Of a stretch of DNA of 37,872 nucleotides, positions 21,854-30,772 are shown piece by piece; the stretch's first letter is position 1; every line of letters starts with the position of its first letter. The stretch is from contig NZ_JACHZG010000004.1 of the NCBI RefSeq assembly GCF_014193425.1, positions 1 to 37,872 of the forward strand. Reading direction: 5' to 3'. The DNA is from Microlunatus antarcticus. Lineage in GTDB: Bacteria > Actinomycetota > Actinomycetes > Propionibacteriales > Propionibacteriaceae. The notes under the pieces are model-generated. The model was not told the origin of the DNA and ran no database searches. It saw only the letters and a program-made list of their open reading frames with translations. The translations under genes were made by a program, and so were the position numbers.

Positions 21854-22629
21854 TGGTCGTCCTCCGCTCCCGTGATGGCGCCGACGAGCCGCGCCGTGGT
21901 GACCGTGCGGGCGTCGAAGACGCCGTTGTTGCGGCCGAGACGCAGCACGACGACCCGGTCGGCGACCTTGCGGACGTCCTCCATGTTGTGGCTGATCACG
22001 ACCACTCCGAGGCCGCGCTCGCTGACGCGGCGGATCATGCTGAGCACCTCGGCCGTCTGAGCGACACCGAGGGCTGCCGTGGGCTCGTCGAGCATGATGA
22101 TCCGCGGGTCGCCGAGCAGCGACCGGGCGATCGCGACGGTCTGGCGCTGCCCGCCCGACAACGACGCGATCGGGATCCGGACGGTCGGGATCTTGGCCGA
22201 GAGCTGGCGCAGCAGCTCCCACGACCTCACCTCCATGGTGGTCTCGTCCAGGGCGAAGGGCGAGAGCTCGCGCCCCAGGAAGAGGTTGTCGACCACGCTG
22301 AGGTTCTCGCAGAGCGCGAGGTCCTGGAACACGGTGGCGATCCCGAGGTCGATGGCGGCCGAGGGGTCGGCCAGGTGCACCGGCTTGCCGTCGAAGAGGA
22401 AGGTGCCCGAGCTCGGCTGGTGCACGCCCGCCAGCACCTTCACCAGCGTCGACTTGCCCGCGCCGTTGTCTCCGACGAGCGCGACGACCTCTCCTGCGTC
22501 GACCTGCAGGTCGATGTCGGTCAGGGCCTGGACGGCGCCGAAGCTCTTGCTGATCCCCGACAGCGAGAGCAGGGGGTGCCCGGAGCCCGTCGGCGGTGGA
22601 CCCGCGGTCGCGGGGGCTGCAGCGCTCAC
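21850..22629 (-). CDS. Sugar ABC transporter ATP-binding protein (single domain)
   Basis: The protein has 259 residues from GTG 22629, overlapping the binding-protein stop (GTGA). Walker A is VGDNGAGKST, the signature is LSGGQRQTVAIARSL and Walker B is IIMLDEPTAALG, followed by the switch histidine (VVVISHN). Only one nucleotide-binding domain is present, unlike the fused RbsA/XylG. This is the FrcA-like arrangement, in which the ATPase acts as a homodimer. It powers import through the adjacent permease. Confidence 0.93.
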   Translation of the reverse strand: MSAAAPATAGPPPTGSGHPLLSLSGISKSFGAVQALTDIDLQVDAGEVVALVGDNGAGKSTLVKVLAGVHQPSSGTFLFDGKPVHLADPSAAIDLGIATVFQDLALCENLSVVDNLFLGRELSPFALDETTMEVRSWELLRQLSAKIPTVRIPIASLSGGQRQTVAIARSLLGDPRIIMLDEPTAALGVAQTAEVLSMIRRVSERGLGVVVISHNMEDVRKVADRVVVLRLGRNNGVFDARTVTTARLVGAITGAEDDQ

Positions 22630-23723
22630 TGGATGCTCAGCTTCGCGCAGGCCGCGGCGTACTCGCTGGTGCACAGCTCGGATGCCGGGGTGATGCCCTT
22701 GTCGACGATCTCGCTCTTCAGGTTGTCCTGCGTGACGAGCGTCGGGGTGAACAGCTTGGTCGGCGACCCGAACACGTCGCCCGTGGTCTCCGGCGCCTTG
22801 CCGCTGAGCAGGTCGACCGCCGCCTGCGCAGCCGCACCGCCGACGATCTCGCTCGGCTTGCTGATGGTGTTGTACTGGTCGCCCGCGATGATCAGCTGCA
22901 GGCCGGCCACCGTCGCGTCGTTGCCCGACACGGGCGGGACGCTGCCCCCGGCGGACTTGAAGGCGGCGATCGTGCCGCCGCCCGTGCCGTCGTTCGCGGC
23001 GACGACGCCGGCGATCTTGTCCGCGCCGAAGCGGGAGATCTGGCCGGCCACCCACTTCTGGGCGTTCTCCGGCTTCCAGTCGATCGTGTCGTACTCGGCC
23101 AGCACCGAGACCCCGCTGCTGTCGACCGCTTCGTGCACGCCCTTCTTGATCAGGCCCGCGGCCGCGTCGGTCGGCGAGCCGTTCACCAGCAGCAGGCCAC
23201 CCCCGCTGGGCACCGAGCCCTCCTTGACCTTCTTCACCAGCGAGTCGCCGATCGCCTTGCCGATGCCCTCGTTGTCGAAGGAGACGTAGAAGTCGACCTT
23301 CGCGTCGGGGATCGGGCGGTCGTACGCGATGACCTTGACGCCCTGCGACTGGGCGCTGTTCACCAGCGACACCGCCGCCGCGGAGTCGACCGGGTCGAGC
23401 ACGATGACCTTCGCGCCCTGCGCGATGGCCGAGTTGAACTGCTGCTGCTGCTTGTCGACGCTGGAGTCGGCGTTGTTGTAGAGCGGCTTGCAGTCCGGGC
23501 AGAGCTCCTTGAGCTTGCTCTCGAAGCCCGGACGGTCGTGGAGCTCGTAGCGGGTGGAACCCGTGTCGGGCATGAGGAAGGCGACGGTCGAGCCTGCCGG
23601 CCCGCTCGCTCCCCCGCTGCTGCTGCCCTCGGGCGACGCGCTGGTCGTGCACCCGGTGAGGCTGAGGGCGGCCACTGCGCCCGCCAGCAGGGCTCCGGTC
23701 CACTTCTTCGACGGCATCGTCAT
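22626..23723 (-). CDS. Sugar ABC transporter substrate-binding lipoprotein
   Basis: The protein has 365 residues from ATG 23723 with GGAGG 7 nt upstream. The signal peptide ends at the lipobox SLTGC (Cys about 25), so it is anchored to the outer face of the membrane. The mature part is a periplasmic-binding-protein type 1 fold: STVAFLMPDTGSTRYELHDRPGFE, KVIVLDPVDSAAAVSLVNSA, GVKVIAYDRPIPD, and GVVAANDGTGGGTIAAF, as in xylose/ribose-type receptors. First gene of a four-gene unit (receptor, ATPase, permease, dehydrogenase). A LacI gene diverges 85 bp away. Confidence 0.92.
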   Translation of the reverse strand: MTMPSKKWTGALLAGAVAALSLTGCTTSASPEGSSSGGASGPAGSTVAFLMPDTGSTRYELHDRPGFESKLKELCPDCKPLYNNADSSVDKQQQQFNSAIAQGAKVIVLDPVDSAAAVSLVNSAQSQGVKVIAYDRPIPDAKVDFYVSFDNEGIGKAIGDSLVKKVKEGSVPSGGGLLLVNGSPTDAAAGLIKKGVHEAVDSSGVSVLAEYDTIDWKPENAQKWVAGQISRFGADKIAGVVAANDGTGGGTIAAFKSAGGSVPPVSGNDATVAGLQLIIAGDQYNTISKPSEIVGGAAAQAAVDLLSGKAPETTGDVFGSPTKLFTPTLVTQDNLKSEIVDKGITPASELCTSEYAAACAKLSIQ

Positions 23724-23756
23724 GGAAAGTCCTCCAAGTCGGCGTTGACTGAGGAA

Positions 23757-23815
23757 TGACTCGTGTCAAACCTCGACTGCGATGGAAAGTAGTGGGAGGC
23801 TTTGGCTCGTGTCAA
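23757..23815 (-). promoter_or_regulatory. Promoter region with repeated TTGACACGAG boxes
   Basis: On the minus strand TTGACA (23815-23810), 18 bp and TACTTT (23791-23786) form a promoter for the receptor operon that overlaps the LacI start codon. The motif TTGACACGAG[T/C]CA occurs twice, at 23757-23769 and 23803-23815, 46 bp apart, and may be an operator pair for the divergent regulator. Confidence 0.5.
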
Positions 23816-24885
23816 GACCCCCGCCCGGCGGTGCGCGAGGACCTCGGCGAATCAGCCGGGCGGATGTCGCAGCGCGCGCGAACGTCTCGCACGGCACCGT
23901 CTCCCACGTCCTGAACCACCCCGAGCGGGTTCGTCCCGACACTCGTGCCCGGGTCGAGGCCGCGATCGCCGAGCTCGGCTTCGTCCGGGACGAGGCCGCC
24001 CGCCACCTGCGCGCCGGCTACTCGACGACGATCGGGCTGATGCTGCTCGACGCGTGGAACCCGAGCTTCACGGAGGTGGCGCGCGGCGTCGAGGAGCGCA
24101 CCGCGCTCGGGCCCTGGACCGTGCTGATGTCCAACACCGCTCGCGACACCGACCGCGAGCAGCGCTACCTGCAGGAGTACGCCGCCCGGCGGGTCGCCGG
24201 CCTCATCGTCATCCCCAACGACCATGCCGACGGCCAGGCGATGCTCCCGACCAACGTCGGCGTCCCGATGGTGGTCGTGGACCGCGCGGACCAGGGCGGC
24301 GACACGATGTCGATCGCCGTCGACGACGTCCTCGGCGGCCGGCTCGTCGCCGAGCACCTCGCCGGCCTCGGGCACCGGCGCATCGCCTTCGTCGGCGACC
24401 CGGACTTCGCCCGTCCCGTGCGGTCGCGCTTCGAGGGCTTCGCCCAGGCCCTGCGCGAGCGGGGCGTCCTCGACCTGGAGGTGCTCCCGGCGCCCCTGAC
24501 CATCGAGGGAGGCCTCGTGGTGGGGCGGCAGCTCGCGACCCGCAGCGCGGCCGAGCGCCCGACCGCCGTCGCGGCCGCCGTCGACCTGCTGGCCTTCGGC
24601 ATCCTGCAGAGCCTGCTGGCCGCCGGGGTCCGCGTCCCCGACGAGATGTCACTGGCCGGCTACGACGACATCCCCTTCACCGCCCAGCTGTCGGTGCCGC
24701 TCACGTCCCTGGCCCGGCCGCACGCACAGATGGGGGTGGACGCCGCCGACCTGCTGCTGCGCGAGCTGGAGGGCGACCGACCCGAGGAGCGCCATCTGCT
24801 GCGCCGCCCCGAGCTCATGGTCAGGGCGTCCACCGGCCCGCCGCCGGACGCATCTGAACGCCCTCCACGAGGACCGACGCGCTGA
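23809..24885 (+). CDS. LacI-family transcriptional regulator (sugar operon 1)
   Basis: The protein has 358 residues from GTG 23809, selected because GGGAGG lies 9 nt upstream (ATG 23782 is in frame but lacks a site). The N-terminal HTH is RISRADVAARANVSHGTVSHVLNHPERV, with the hinge helix ending at VRDEAARHLRAG. The PBP1-type effector domain has TTIGLMLLDAWNPSFTEVARGVE, GLIVIPND, HRRIAFVGD and SLAGYDDIPF. It should repress the divergent receptor-ATPase-permease-dehydrogenase operon and be relieved by the imported sugar or its derivative. Its stop and that of the convergent glycosidase meet in TGATCA. Confidence 0.92.
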   Translation: MSRPPPGGARGPRRISRADVAARANVSHGTVSHVLNHPERVRPDTRARVEAAIAELGFVRDEAARHLRAGYSTTIGLMLLDAWNPSFTEVARGVEERTALGPWTVLMSNTARDTDREQRYLQEYAARRVAGLIVIPNDHADGQAMLPTNVGVPMVVVDRADQGGDTMSIAVDDVLGGRLVAEHLAGLGHRRIAFVGDPDFARPVRSRFEGFAQALRERGVLDLEVLPAPLTIEGGLVVGRQLATRSAAERPTAVAAAVDLLAFGILQSLLAAGVRVPDEMSLAGYDDIPFTAQLSVPLTSLARPHAQMGVDAADLLLRELEGDRPEERHLLRRPELMVRASTGPPPDASERPPRGPTR

Positions 24886-26466
24886 TCAGCCGAGCTGCGC
24901 CGCGACCACGGGGGTTGGCTCGTCCGCACAGATGAGGATCGCGGGCCGCTCCGGCTCTCCCGGGATGGAGCCCGAGTTCCGCGGGCGGGTGCCTGAGTCG
25001 ACGAGTAGGCCGGTCATCGGGTCGATGACCCAGTAGCGGTCGCCGATCCGGCCGTCAGCGTCGAGGAAGTGCCAGGGGCCGCCGTGCTCGGCGTAGGAGA
25101 GGAAGAACCTCCCCGGCGCCAGCAGACCGCGGCTGCGCAGCACCACGTCCCAGCAGGGCTCCGCGTCCTGCAGGGGCAGGCCGCGCAGGATGTGGCCGAC
25201 CAGGCCCACGTACCGGCTGCCCTCGAAGTCGAGCGCCTCGCGCCAGCCGGCGTCCTCGGCGAGGAAGAACGAGGCGTGCCCCTCCTCGGAGGGCGAGAGG
25301 CGCCATTGCCACAGGCTGCCCGCGCCGTACGCGACGCCGAGCAGCCCGCCGGCGCAGACGTTCGACCACGCCTCGTGGCCCTGCCACCAGCCCGTGGCCT
25401 TGTCGGGGCGACCGGACCTCTCGTACGTGGGCTCGCCGTTCATGATGGCCTTGACGGGCCGGTGCCCCCACATGGTCGCGAGCCGGTCGGGCGTGTGGTC
25501 CCCGTCGTGGCCGCTCTGGCACGACTGGAAGTCGAGCCACTGCGCGTCCTGGTGCGCGCGGTTGGTCGAGTGCGGCCGGTAGTGGAGCCCGACGGGGTGC
25601 TCGTACGCGTCCCAGGCCTCGATCTCGCGCCCGCCGGCCCCGATCGCCCGCTCCTCCCCTGTCCCGTCCGCACCGACGAGGAAGACCGTGGGCCGGGCGC
25701 CGTACCGCGCGACGAGGTAGCGGCAGAACCGCGCGTAGTCCTCCGCCCCGACGACGGGCCCTGCGGTGCGCAGGCCCTTCCAGCCGAAGCCCTGGAACAC
25801 CGGGGCCAGCGCCGGCGTCAGGCCGTGGTCGACGAGGATCGCGCTGAGGCGGTCGAAGTACTGCCAGTAGTCGACGTCGATCTGCTCGAGGCGTCCCTGC
25901 GGCAGGTCCTCGAACGCGACGTCGAAGCCACCGTCCACACCCCGGCCCCGCGGTCCGCGCGCGTCCATGTCCGGCTGCACCGCCATGAGGAAGACGGTGG
26001 TGAAGTGCTTGGCCGCGCGGTCGGCCGCGTACGTCGTGACGTCCTCCACCGTCGCGCGAAAGGGCAGCGCCCAGGCCGTATCGACGACCATGAAGGCCGG
26101 CGTCCCGTCGGCGTGGACCATCCCGCGCGACCCGGACGGGATCGTGGCGAACCCGTGCCGCAACCCGGGGTGCGCGCTGCTCTCGACGGCCGGCGCGGCC
26201 TCGAGCTCGCCCTCGGACGGAACGAAGCGGTGGTCGGGCGAAGCCGCGTGCACGGCCCACCGCCAGGTCCCGGCACCTTCCGTGGACGCGAACCGCACCC
26301 GGTAGGTGATGCCGCCGTCCCAGAACACCGGCCGCCGGATCGTCCGCCCGCCCTCGTGGACGAGGTCGACCCAGGCCTCGACGTCGACGTACGGACGTGC
26401 GGTGCCGGTCGTCGGTCCGGGGCCGTCGAGGACGACCTCGACCTCCTGCCACTGCGGTGCGCGCAT
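24886..26466 (-). CDS. DUF4038-type glycoside hydrolase (GH140-like), cytoplasmic
   Basis: The protein has 526 residues from ATG 26466 (GAGGAG upstream). An N-terminal DUF5060-like beta domain (about 1-90: VEAWVDLVHEGGRTIRRPVFWDGGITYRVRFAS) precedes a TIM-barrel DUF4038 domain: GMVHADGTPAFMVVDTAWALPFRATVEDV, and VKAIMNGEPTYE with a likely catalytic glutamate. The C-terminal beta domain carries WHFLDADGRIGDRYWVIDPMTGL. DUF4038 enzymes include apiosidases acting on rhamnogalacturonan II. There is no signal peptide, so the substrate must be imported by the adjacent ABC system and split inside the cell. Last gene of the operon. Confidence 0.85.
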   Translation of the reverse strand: MRAPQWQEVEVVLDGPGPTTGTARPYVDVEAWVDLVHEGGRTIRRPVFWDGGITYRVRFASTEGAGTWRWAVHAASPDHRFVPSEGELEAAPAVESSAHPGLRHGFATIPSGSRGMVHADGTPAFMVVDTAWALPFRATVEDVTTYAADRAAKHFTTVFLMAVQPDMDARGPRGRGVDGGFDVAFEDLPQGRLEQIDVDYWQYFDRLSAILVDHGLTPALAPVFQGFGWKGLRTAGPVVGAEDYARFCRYLVARYGARPTVFLVGADGTGEERAIGAGGREIEAWDAYEHPVGLHYRPHSTNRAHQDAQWLDFQSCQSGHDGDHTPDRLATMWGHRPVKAIMNGEPTYERSGRPDKATGWWQGHEAWSNVCAGGLLGVAYGAGSLWQWRLSPSEEGHASFFLAEDAGWREALDFEGSRYVGLVGHILRGLPLQDAEPCWDVVLRSRGLLAPGRFFLSYAEHGGPWHFLDADGRIGDRYWVIDPMTGLLVDSGTRPRNSGSIPGEPERPAILICADEPTPVVAAQLG

Positions 26467-26503
26467 CGTCTCTCCTCGGGCTACGGCAGAGGGCGGCACG
26501 CGG

Positions 26504-27406
26504 TCAGCCCTTCTCGGCACCCGCGGTCAGCCCTCCGACGATCCAGCGCTGCAGGAGCGCGTACGCGATGAGGATCGGCACGACGGCGATGAGGATGCCG
26601 GCGGCCAGGCCCGTGTTGTTGTTGGAGAACTGGCCCTGAAAGCTCAGCAGGCCGACCGGGATGGTCTTGTTCGTGTCCGAGCTGAGGATGATCAGCGCGA
26701 ACAGGAACTCGTTCCACGTGGCCACGGCGTCGAGGATCGCGACCGTGATCAACGCCGGCGCCGACAGCGGGATGACGATGGTGAAGAAGATCCGCCACTC
26801 CGACGCCCCGTCGATGCGCGCCGACTCGACGATCGAGTCGGGGATCTGGCGGAAGAACGACTGGAGGATCAGCACCTCGAGCGGGATGCCGAAGGCCAGG
26901 TACGGCCCGATCAGGCCGAGCACGTTGTCCGTCAGACCGGCGCTGCGCAGCATGATGAAGACCGGCACGATCGTGATGTAGATAGGGATCGTGAGCCCCA
27001 GAAAGACGGCGAACATGATCGTCCGCCGGAACCTGATCTTGAGCTTGGACAGCGCGAAGGCGAGCATCGCCGACAGCAGCACGCCGAGCGGCACCTTGAC
27101 CACGAGCAGGAACGCGCTGTTGCGGTAGGTGTCGTCGAACTTGCCGATCGCCCAGGCGTCGCGGAAGTTCTGCCACGTCAGCTCCGAGGGCCACGACAGG
27201 GGACCGTTCGCGACGAAGTCGGAGAGCGGTCGCAGTCCCGTGGTCACGAGCAGCAGCAGCGGCGAGATCCAGAACAGCGCCACCACGGCGATGACGATCG
27301 TCAGCACGATCCCGCCGCGCGGCCGAGGCCCCCGCGCGAGCGGGTCCTGACCGGCAACGACGGCGTCGGGCAGGGCGGCCGCGGCCGCGAGCCCTGAGGC
27401 GCTCAT
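26504..27406 (-). CDS. Carbohydrate ABC transporter permease (MalG type)
   Basis: The protein has 300 residues from ATG 27406, overlapping the stop of the first permease (ATGA). It has six transmembrane helices and the EAA loop SFFRQIPDSIVESARIDGASEWRIFFTIVIPLSAPAL, the contact site for the ATPase. It ends with the typical MalG-type FQGQFSNNNTGLAAGILIAVVPILIAYALLQRWIVGGLTAGAEKG (residues about 256-300). It forms a heterodimer with the next gene upstream. No ATPase gene is in this operon; a shared MsiK-type ATPase elsewhere is the usual actinobacterial solution. Confidence 0.93.
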   Translation of the reverse strand: MSASGLAAAAALPDAVVAGQDPLARGPRPRGGIVLTIVIAVVALFWISPLLLLVTTGLRPLSDFVANGPLSWPSELTWQNFRDAWAIGKFDDTYRNSAFLLVVKVPLGVLLSAMLAFALSKLKIRFRRTIMFAVFLGLTIPIYITIVPVFIMLRSAGLTDNVLGLIGPYLAFGIPLEVLILQSFFRQIPDSIVESARIDGASEWRIFFTIVIPLSAPALITVAILDAVATWNEFLFALIILSSDTNKTIPVGLLSFQGQFSNNNTGLAAGILIAVVPILIAYALLQRWIVGGLTAGAEKG

Positions 27407-28332
27407 GTGTGCTCCTTCGTCTGGGAGAGCACGTAGGGGATGCTCACCGCGACCGCGATGACCGTGATCACGACGGCGATGGCGGTGCCGTAGCCGGCTT
27501 GGTAGTACTGGAAGACGTTGGCGTACATCCACGTCCCCATCACCTGCGTGGCTGTGCCCGGACCGCCGTAGGTCATCGCGTAGATCATGTCGAAGACCTT
27601 GAACGAGTCGATCAGCGACAGCGCCAGCACGATGTAGTGCGCGGGCCGCAGGCTCGGCATCGTGATGTGCCAGAACTGCTGCGACTTGGTGGCCCCGTCG
27701 ACGGTGGCCGCCTCGTACAGCTCGTCCGGGATCCCCTGCAGCGCCGCCAGGTAGAGCAGCATCGGGAAGCCGGTGCGCAGCCAGACCGCGGGGACCATGA
27801 CCGCCCACAGCGCCGTCGAGTCCTGGCCGAGCCACGGCTGGGCGAGGTTGCCCAGGCCGACGGTGCGCAGGACCTCGTTGATCACGCCGGAGTCAGGGTT
27901 GTAGAGCCACCCCCAGATGGAGGCGATCGAGACCAGCGGCAGGACGCACGGCGTGTAGAAGAGCAGCCGCAGCGCCGTCTTGCCCCGCACCTTGCCGTTG
28001 AGCAGGGTGGCCAGGGCGAGGCCGATGATCACCGGGACGACGATCGTGACGACGGTCCAGATCAGGTTGTTCAGCAGCGCCTGCCGGACGACCGGGTCCT
28101 GCGTCATCTTCACGTAGTTGTCGACGCCGACGATGTCGTAGCCCGGGCTCAGCCCGTCCCAGTTCGTGAAGCTGAAGAACAGCGACGTCAGCGCCGGGTA
28201 GACGAGGAACGTCGCGTAGACGGCCAGGGCCGGGATGGCGAACAACCAGGGGGTGAGCCCCCCGTACCTCTTCTTCCGCGGCGCGCCGGCGGGTGCCGGC
28301 GCGCTGACGCGGACCGCGGTGGCGGTGGCCAC
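27403..28332 (-). CDS. Carbohydrate ABC transporter permease (MalF/UgpA type)
   Basis: The protein has 309 residues from GTG 28332. Six transmembrane helices begin after a basic N-terminus (RKKRYGGLTPWLFAIPALAVYATFLVYPAL). The EAA loop is ALQGIPDELYEAATVDGATKSQQFWHITMPSLRPA. DMIYAMTYGGPGTATQVMGTWMY is typical of sugar permeases of this class. It is the partner of the MalG-type permease and receives substrate from the binding protein encoded 6 bp upstream. Confidence 0.93.
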   Translation of the reverse strand: MATATAVRVSAPAPAGAPRKKRYGGLTPWLFAIPALAVYATFLVYPALTSLFFSFTNWDGLSPGYDIVGVDNYVKMTQDPVVRQALLNNLIWTVVTIVVPVIIGLALATLLNGKVRGKTALRLLFYTPCVLPLVSIASIWGWLYNPDSGVINEVLRTVGLGNLAQPWLGQDSTALWAVMVPAVWLRTGFPMLLYLAALQGIPDELYEAATVDGATKSQQFWHITMPSLRPAHYIVLALSLIDSFKVFDMIYAMTYGGPGTATQVMGTWMYANVFQYYQAGYGTAIAVVITVIAVAVSIPYVLSQTKEHT

Positions 28333-28338
28333 GGATGC

Positions 28339-29637
28339 CTACTGCTTGGCCATGGCGGACACGACGGTCTGCATCTGCTTGGCCGCGTCGGCCGGCGACA
28401 TCTTGCCCTGCAGCACGTCGCTCTGGACGGAGAAGTACTGGTCCGCCTGCTGCTTGGGGAAGGCCTGGTCCTGGATCGTGTAGAAGGGGCTCGTCTTGTT
28501 GATCTCGGTCCACTCGTACGACAGCGGCAGCTTGGTCTTGTCCGGCTCGGCCCCCGTCACGGTCGAGGAGGTGATCTGCAGCGTGGCCTGCAGGTCGGGC
28601 TTGAGCAGGTAGTCGAGCAGGGCGGCCGCCTTGTCCGGGTTGCCCGACCGCGCGCCGATCATGTAGCCCTCGACGAAGCCGGAGTGCCGCTCGGGCGTGT
28701 GACCGGTCGGCAGCTGGAACGTGCCGAAGTCGCTCGAGCTCTTCTTCGCCGACTGGATGGCCTGCGCCTCGGTCCAGGTGCCGGTCAGCGTGTAGGCGGC
28801 CTTGCCGGTGACGTAGTCGGGCTCGACGTCGCTCGGGTCCAGACCCAGGGCGCCATTCGGCAGCCACTTCTTGTCCTGCCACTTCTTGAAGTTCGTGAAG
28901 GCGGTGACCACCTCGGGGCGGTCCCACGACTCGGCGCCGGTGAGCAGCTTGTCGTGCAGGTCGGGCCCGGCCGAGACCTCGAGGAGGTACTCGAAGAGCC
29001 GCATGATGTCCCAGCCGTACTTGCCGCCGAGCGTGACCGGGGTGGTCCCGGAGGCGACGAGCTTGTCGTTCATCTCCTCGAGCTCGGCGTAGCTCTTGGG
29101 CGTGGAGGAGATGCCCGCCTTCTCCATGGCGGCCTTGGAGTACCAGGCCCCGATGGCGGCGACGACGATCGGGACGCCGGCCTTCGTGCCGTTGAACGTC
29201 ATGCCCGCGATCGCGTTCGTGTTGATCTTGCTGTCCCAGCCGTACTGCTGGTAGTACGGCGCAAGGTCCATGGCCTGCTGCGCCTTGACGAACGGGGCGC
29301 CGATCTGGCCGCCCCAGATGCGCCAGACGTCAGGACCGGACCCGCCGAGCAGCTCGGCACGTAGCTTGTCCGGGTAGACCGCCGCGCCGGACCCGGGGAG
29401 GCTGTCGACCCGCGTCGTGGTGCCGTTCTGGGCGTCGAAGGCGGCCACCGCGGTCTTCAGGTTGCCGATCGTCGTGTCGTCCTCGTACGTGAACAGCCGC
29501 AGGTTGTTCGAGGTGGGGGTCTTGCCCGCGTTGCTGCCGCCGCTTGGGGCCGTAGCCCCGGTGCAGGCGGCGGTCCCCGCCGCGAGCGCAGCGGCCGACA
29601 GCCCGAGGAACCCTCGGCGTGTCCAGGATCCGGTCAT
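28339..29637 (-). CDS. Extracellular solute-binding lipoprotein (family 1)
   Basis: The protein has 432 residues from ATG 29637 with GAAGGAG upstream. The signal MTGSWTRRGFLGLSAAALAA combines a twin-arginine motif (RRGFLG) with a lipobox-like GTAAC, suggesting Tat export and lipidation. The mature protein follows the SBP family 1 plan: LKTAVAAFDAQNGTTTRVDSLPG, GSGPDVWRIWGG, GVPIVVAAIGAWYSKAAMEKAG, YVTGKAAYTLTGTWTEAQ. Such receptors bind oligosaccharides or glycosides. It lies between a nucleoside-hydrolase-like gene and two permeases in one operon. Confidence 0.92.
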   Translation of the reverse strand: MTGSWTRRGFLGLSAAALAAGTAACTGATAPSGGSNAGKTPTSNNLRLFTYEDDTTIGNLKTAVAAFDAQNGTTTRVDSLPGSGAAVYPDKLRAELLGGSGPDVWRIWGGQIGAPFVKAQQAMDLAPYYQQYGWDSKINTNAIAGMTFNGTKAGVPIVVAAIGAWYSKAAMEKAGISSTPKSYAELEEMNDKLVASGTTPVTLGGKYGWDIMRLFEYLLEVSAGPDLHDKLLTGAESWDRPEVVTAFTNFKKWQDKKWLPNGALGLDPSDVEPDYVTGKAAYTLTGTWTEAQAIQSAKKSSSDFGTFQLPTGHTPERHSGFVEGYMIGARSGNPDKAAALLDYLLKPDLQATLQITSSTVTGAEPDKTKLPLSYEWTEINKTSPFYTIQDQAFPKQQADQYFSVQSDVLQGKMSPADAAKQMQTVVSAMAKQ

Positions 29638-29717
29638 CTCAAACTCCTTCGTCTGAAAGCTTCTGCGAGACGGCTGCGGCGGGTGCCGCCACGCCGGTGG
29701 TGCGGTGAGTCGGGCGG

Positions 29718-30602
29718 TCAGGCCTGCGTGCGACCGAAGCGGCACAGCTTGGCGAACATGTCCTCGAGCAGGTACCGCACGTCGACGGTGTCGAAGACGC
29801 GGACCGGGTGGCCCGACCCCGGCAGGTAGCCGCCCTGGCTGCCGAAGCGGGGGGCTGGCACGGTGCGCGAGACGCCGCCGCGGGGGTTGAGGATCACCGA
29901 GATCGCCGGGGAGTCGCCCAGCGAGCGGGACTCGATCGGCTCCGGGTGGTGGGCGTCGTTGAACTCGACGAGCTGCTCGATCAGGTAGTCGGCGAGCTTG
30001 CTGGTGCCCCCGATCCGCTCCTCCAGCTCGGCGTAGCCGACCGACACCATCGTGTAGACGGTGGCCGGGATCTGCCAGACCGTGATGCCCGAGCCGAAGA
30101 CGACGTTCGCGGCCGCGATGTCGTTGCGGAGGTTGAACTCGATGCCGTCGTACGACCAGTCGACGTCGTGCCCCATGCCGCCGATCCAGACCACGACGAC
30201 GTCGCGGTGCACGATCTCGGGGTCGGTGAGGATGGCGGTCGCCATGTCGGTCAGCGGCCCGAGGAACGCGACGAACAACGGGTCCTCGGCCGACGAGAGC
30301 CGGCTCTCCGCGACGATCAGGTCGGCGCCGGCGGACGGCGCGGGCGTCGACTCGTCGGCGATCCCCCGCTCGGCCCCGTTCGCGACGGTCACCGAGCCCT
30401 CGAGGCCCATCAGCTGCAGCAGCAGGTCGACCTCGGCGCGCGAGTCGAGCATCGAGGTGGCGCTGCGCTCGGTCCCGAAGTGGGCGGGCACGATCCCCCG
30501 AACGTCGAGGGTCGGGGACAGCAGGGCGTGGACGATCGCGTACTGGTCGTCGGCCTCGTTCTTGGCGTCGGTGTCGACGATCACCCGGCGGCGTTGCGGC
30601 AT
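29718..30602 (-). CDS. Nucleoside hydrolase (IUNH-like) family protein
   Basis: The protein has 294 residues from ATG 30602 (GAGGG upstream; ATGs at 30617 and 30629 are in frame but fit the site less well). The N-terminal calcium/ribose site is VIVDTDAKNEADDQYAIVHAL (DTDxxxEADDQ), followed by FLGPLTDMATAILTDPEI and WIGGMGHDVDWSYDGIEFNLRNDIAAANVVF. These are hallmarks of the inosine/uridine-preferring nucleoside hydrolase fold. It would cleave an N-ribosidic or related pentosyl bond. Its place at the head of an operon with a glycosidase suggests a pentoside or nucleoside-like substrate, but the true specificity is open. Confidence 0.85.
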   Translation of the reverse strand: MPQRRRVIVDTDAKNEADDQYAIVHALLSPTLDVRGIVPAHFGTERSATSMLDSRAEVDLLLQLMGLEGSVTVANGAERGIADESTPAPSAGADLIVAESRLSSAEDPLFVAFLGPLTDMATAILTDPEIVHRDVVVVWIGGMGHDVDWSYDGIEFNLRNDIAAANVVFGSGITVWQIPATVYTMVSVGYAELEERIGGTSKLADYLIEQLVEFNDAHHPEPIESRSLGDSPAISVILNPRGGVSRTVPAPRFGSQGGYLPGSGHPVRVFDTVDVRYLLEDMFAKLCRFGRTQA

Positions 30603-30676
30603 CTGCTGCCCTCTCATGCGGCGGTGCATGGTCCAGTCGGGCCGCCGCGGCGCGAGTCGATCGCGCTGTGGCAGCC

Positions 30677-30716
30677 GACAAGTTATCGATAACTTGTCTA
30701 GGTGACCGGTAACCTA
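30677..30716. promoter_or_regulatory. Two palindromic LacI-type operators 20 bp apart
   Basis: Site 1 (30677-30698) is a perfect 22-bp palindrome with half GACAAGTTATC. Site 2 (30699-30716) is an 18-bp palindrome with half TAGGTGACC and one mismatched pair. They share GT[T/G]A[T/C]CG[A/G]TAAC and their centres are 20 bp apart, about two helical turns, so two regulator dimers could bind the same face. They lie between the nucleoside-hydrolase operon and the divergent LacI gene. Confidence 0.8.
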
Positions 30717-30772
30717 CCGCCGAGCCGTGAGAGCGTCAAGGCTTCTTCCGGAGCGAGCCGAGCGAGGAGCCG

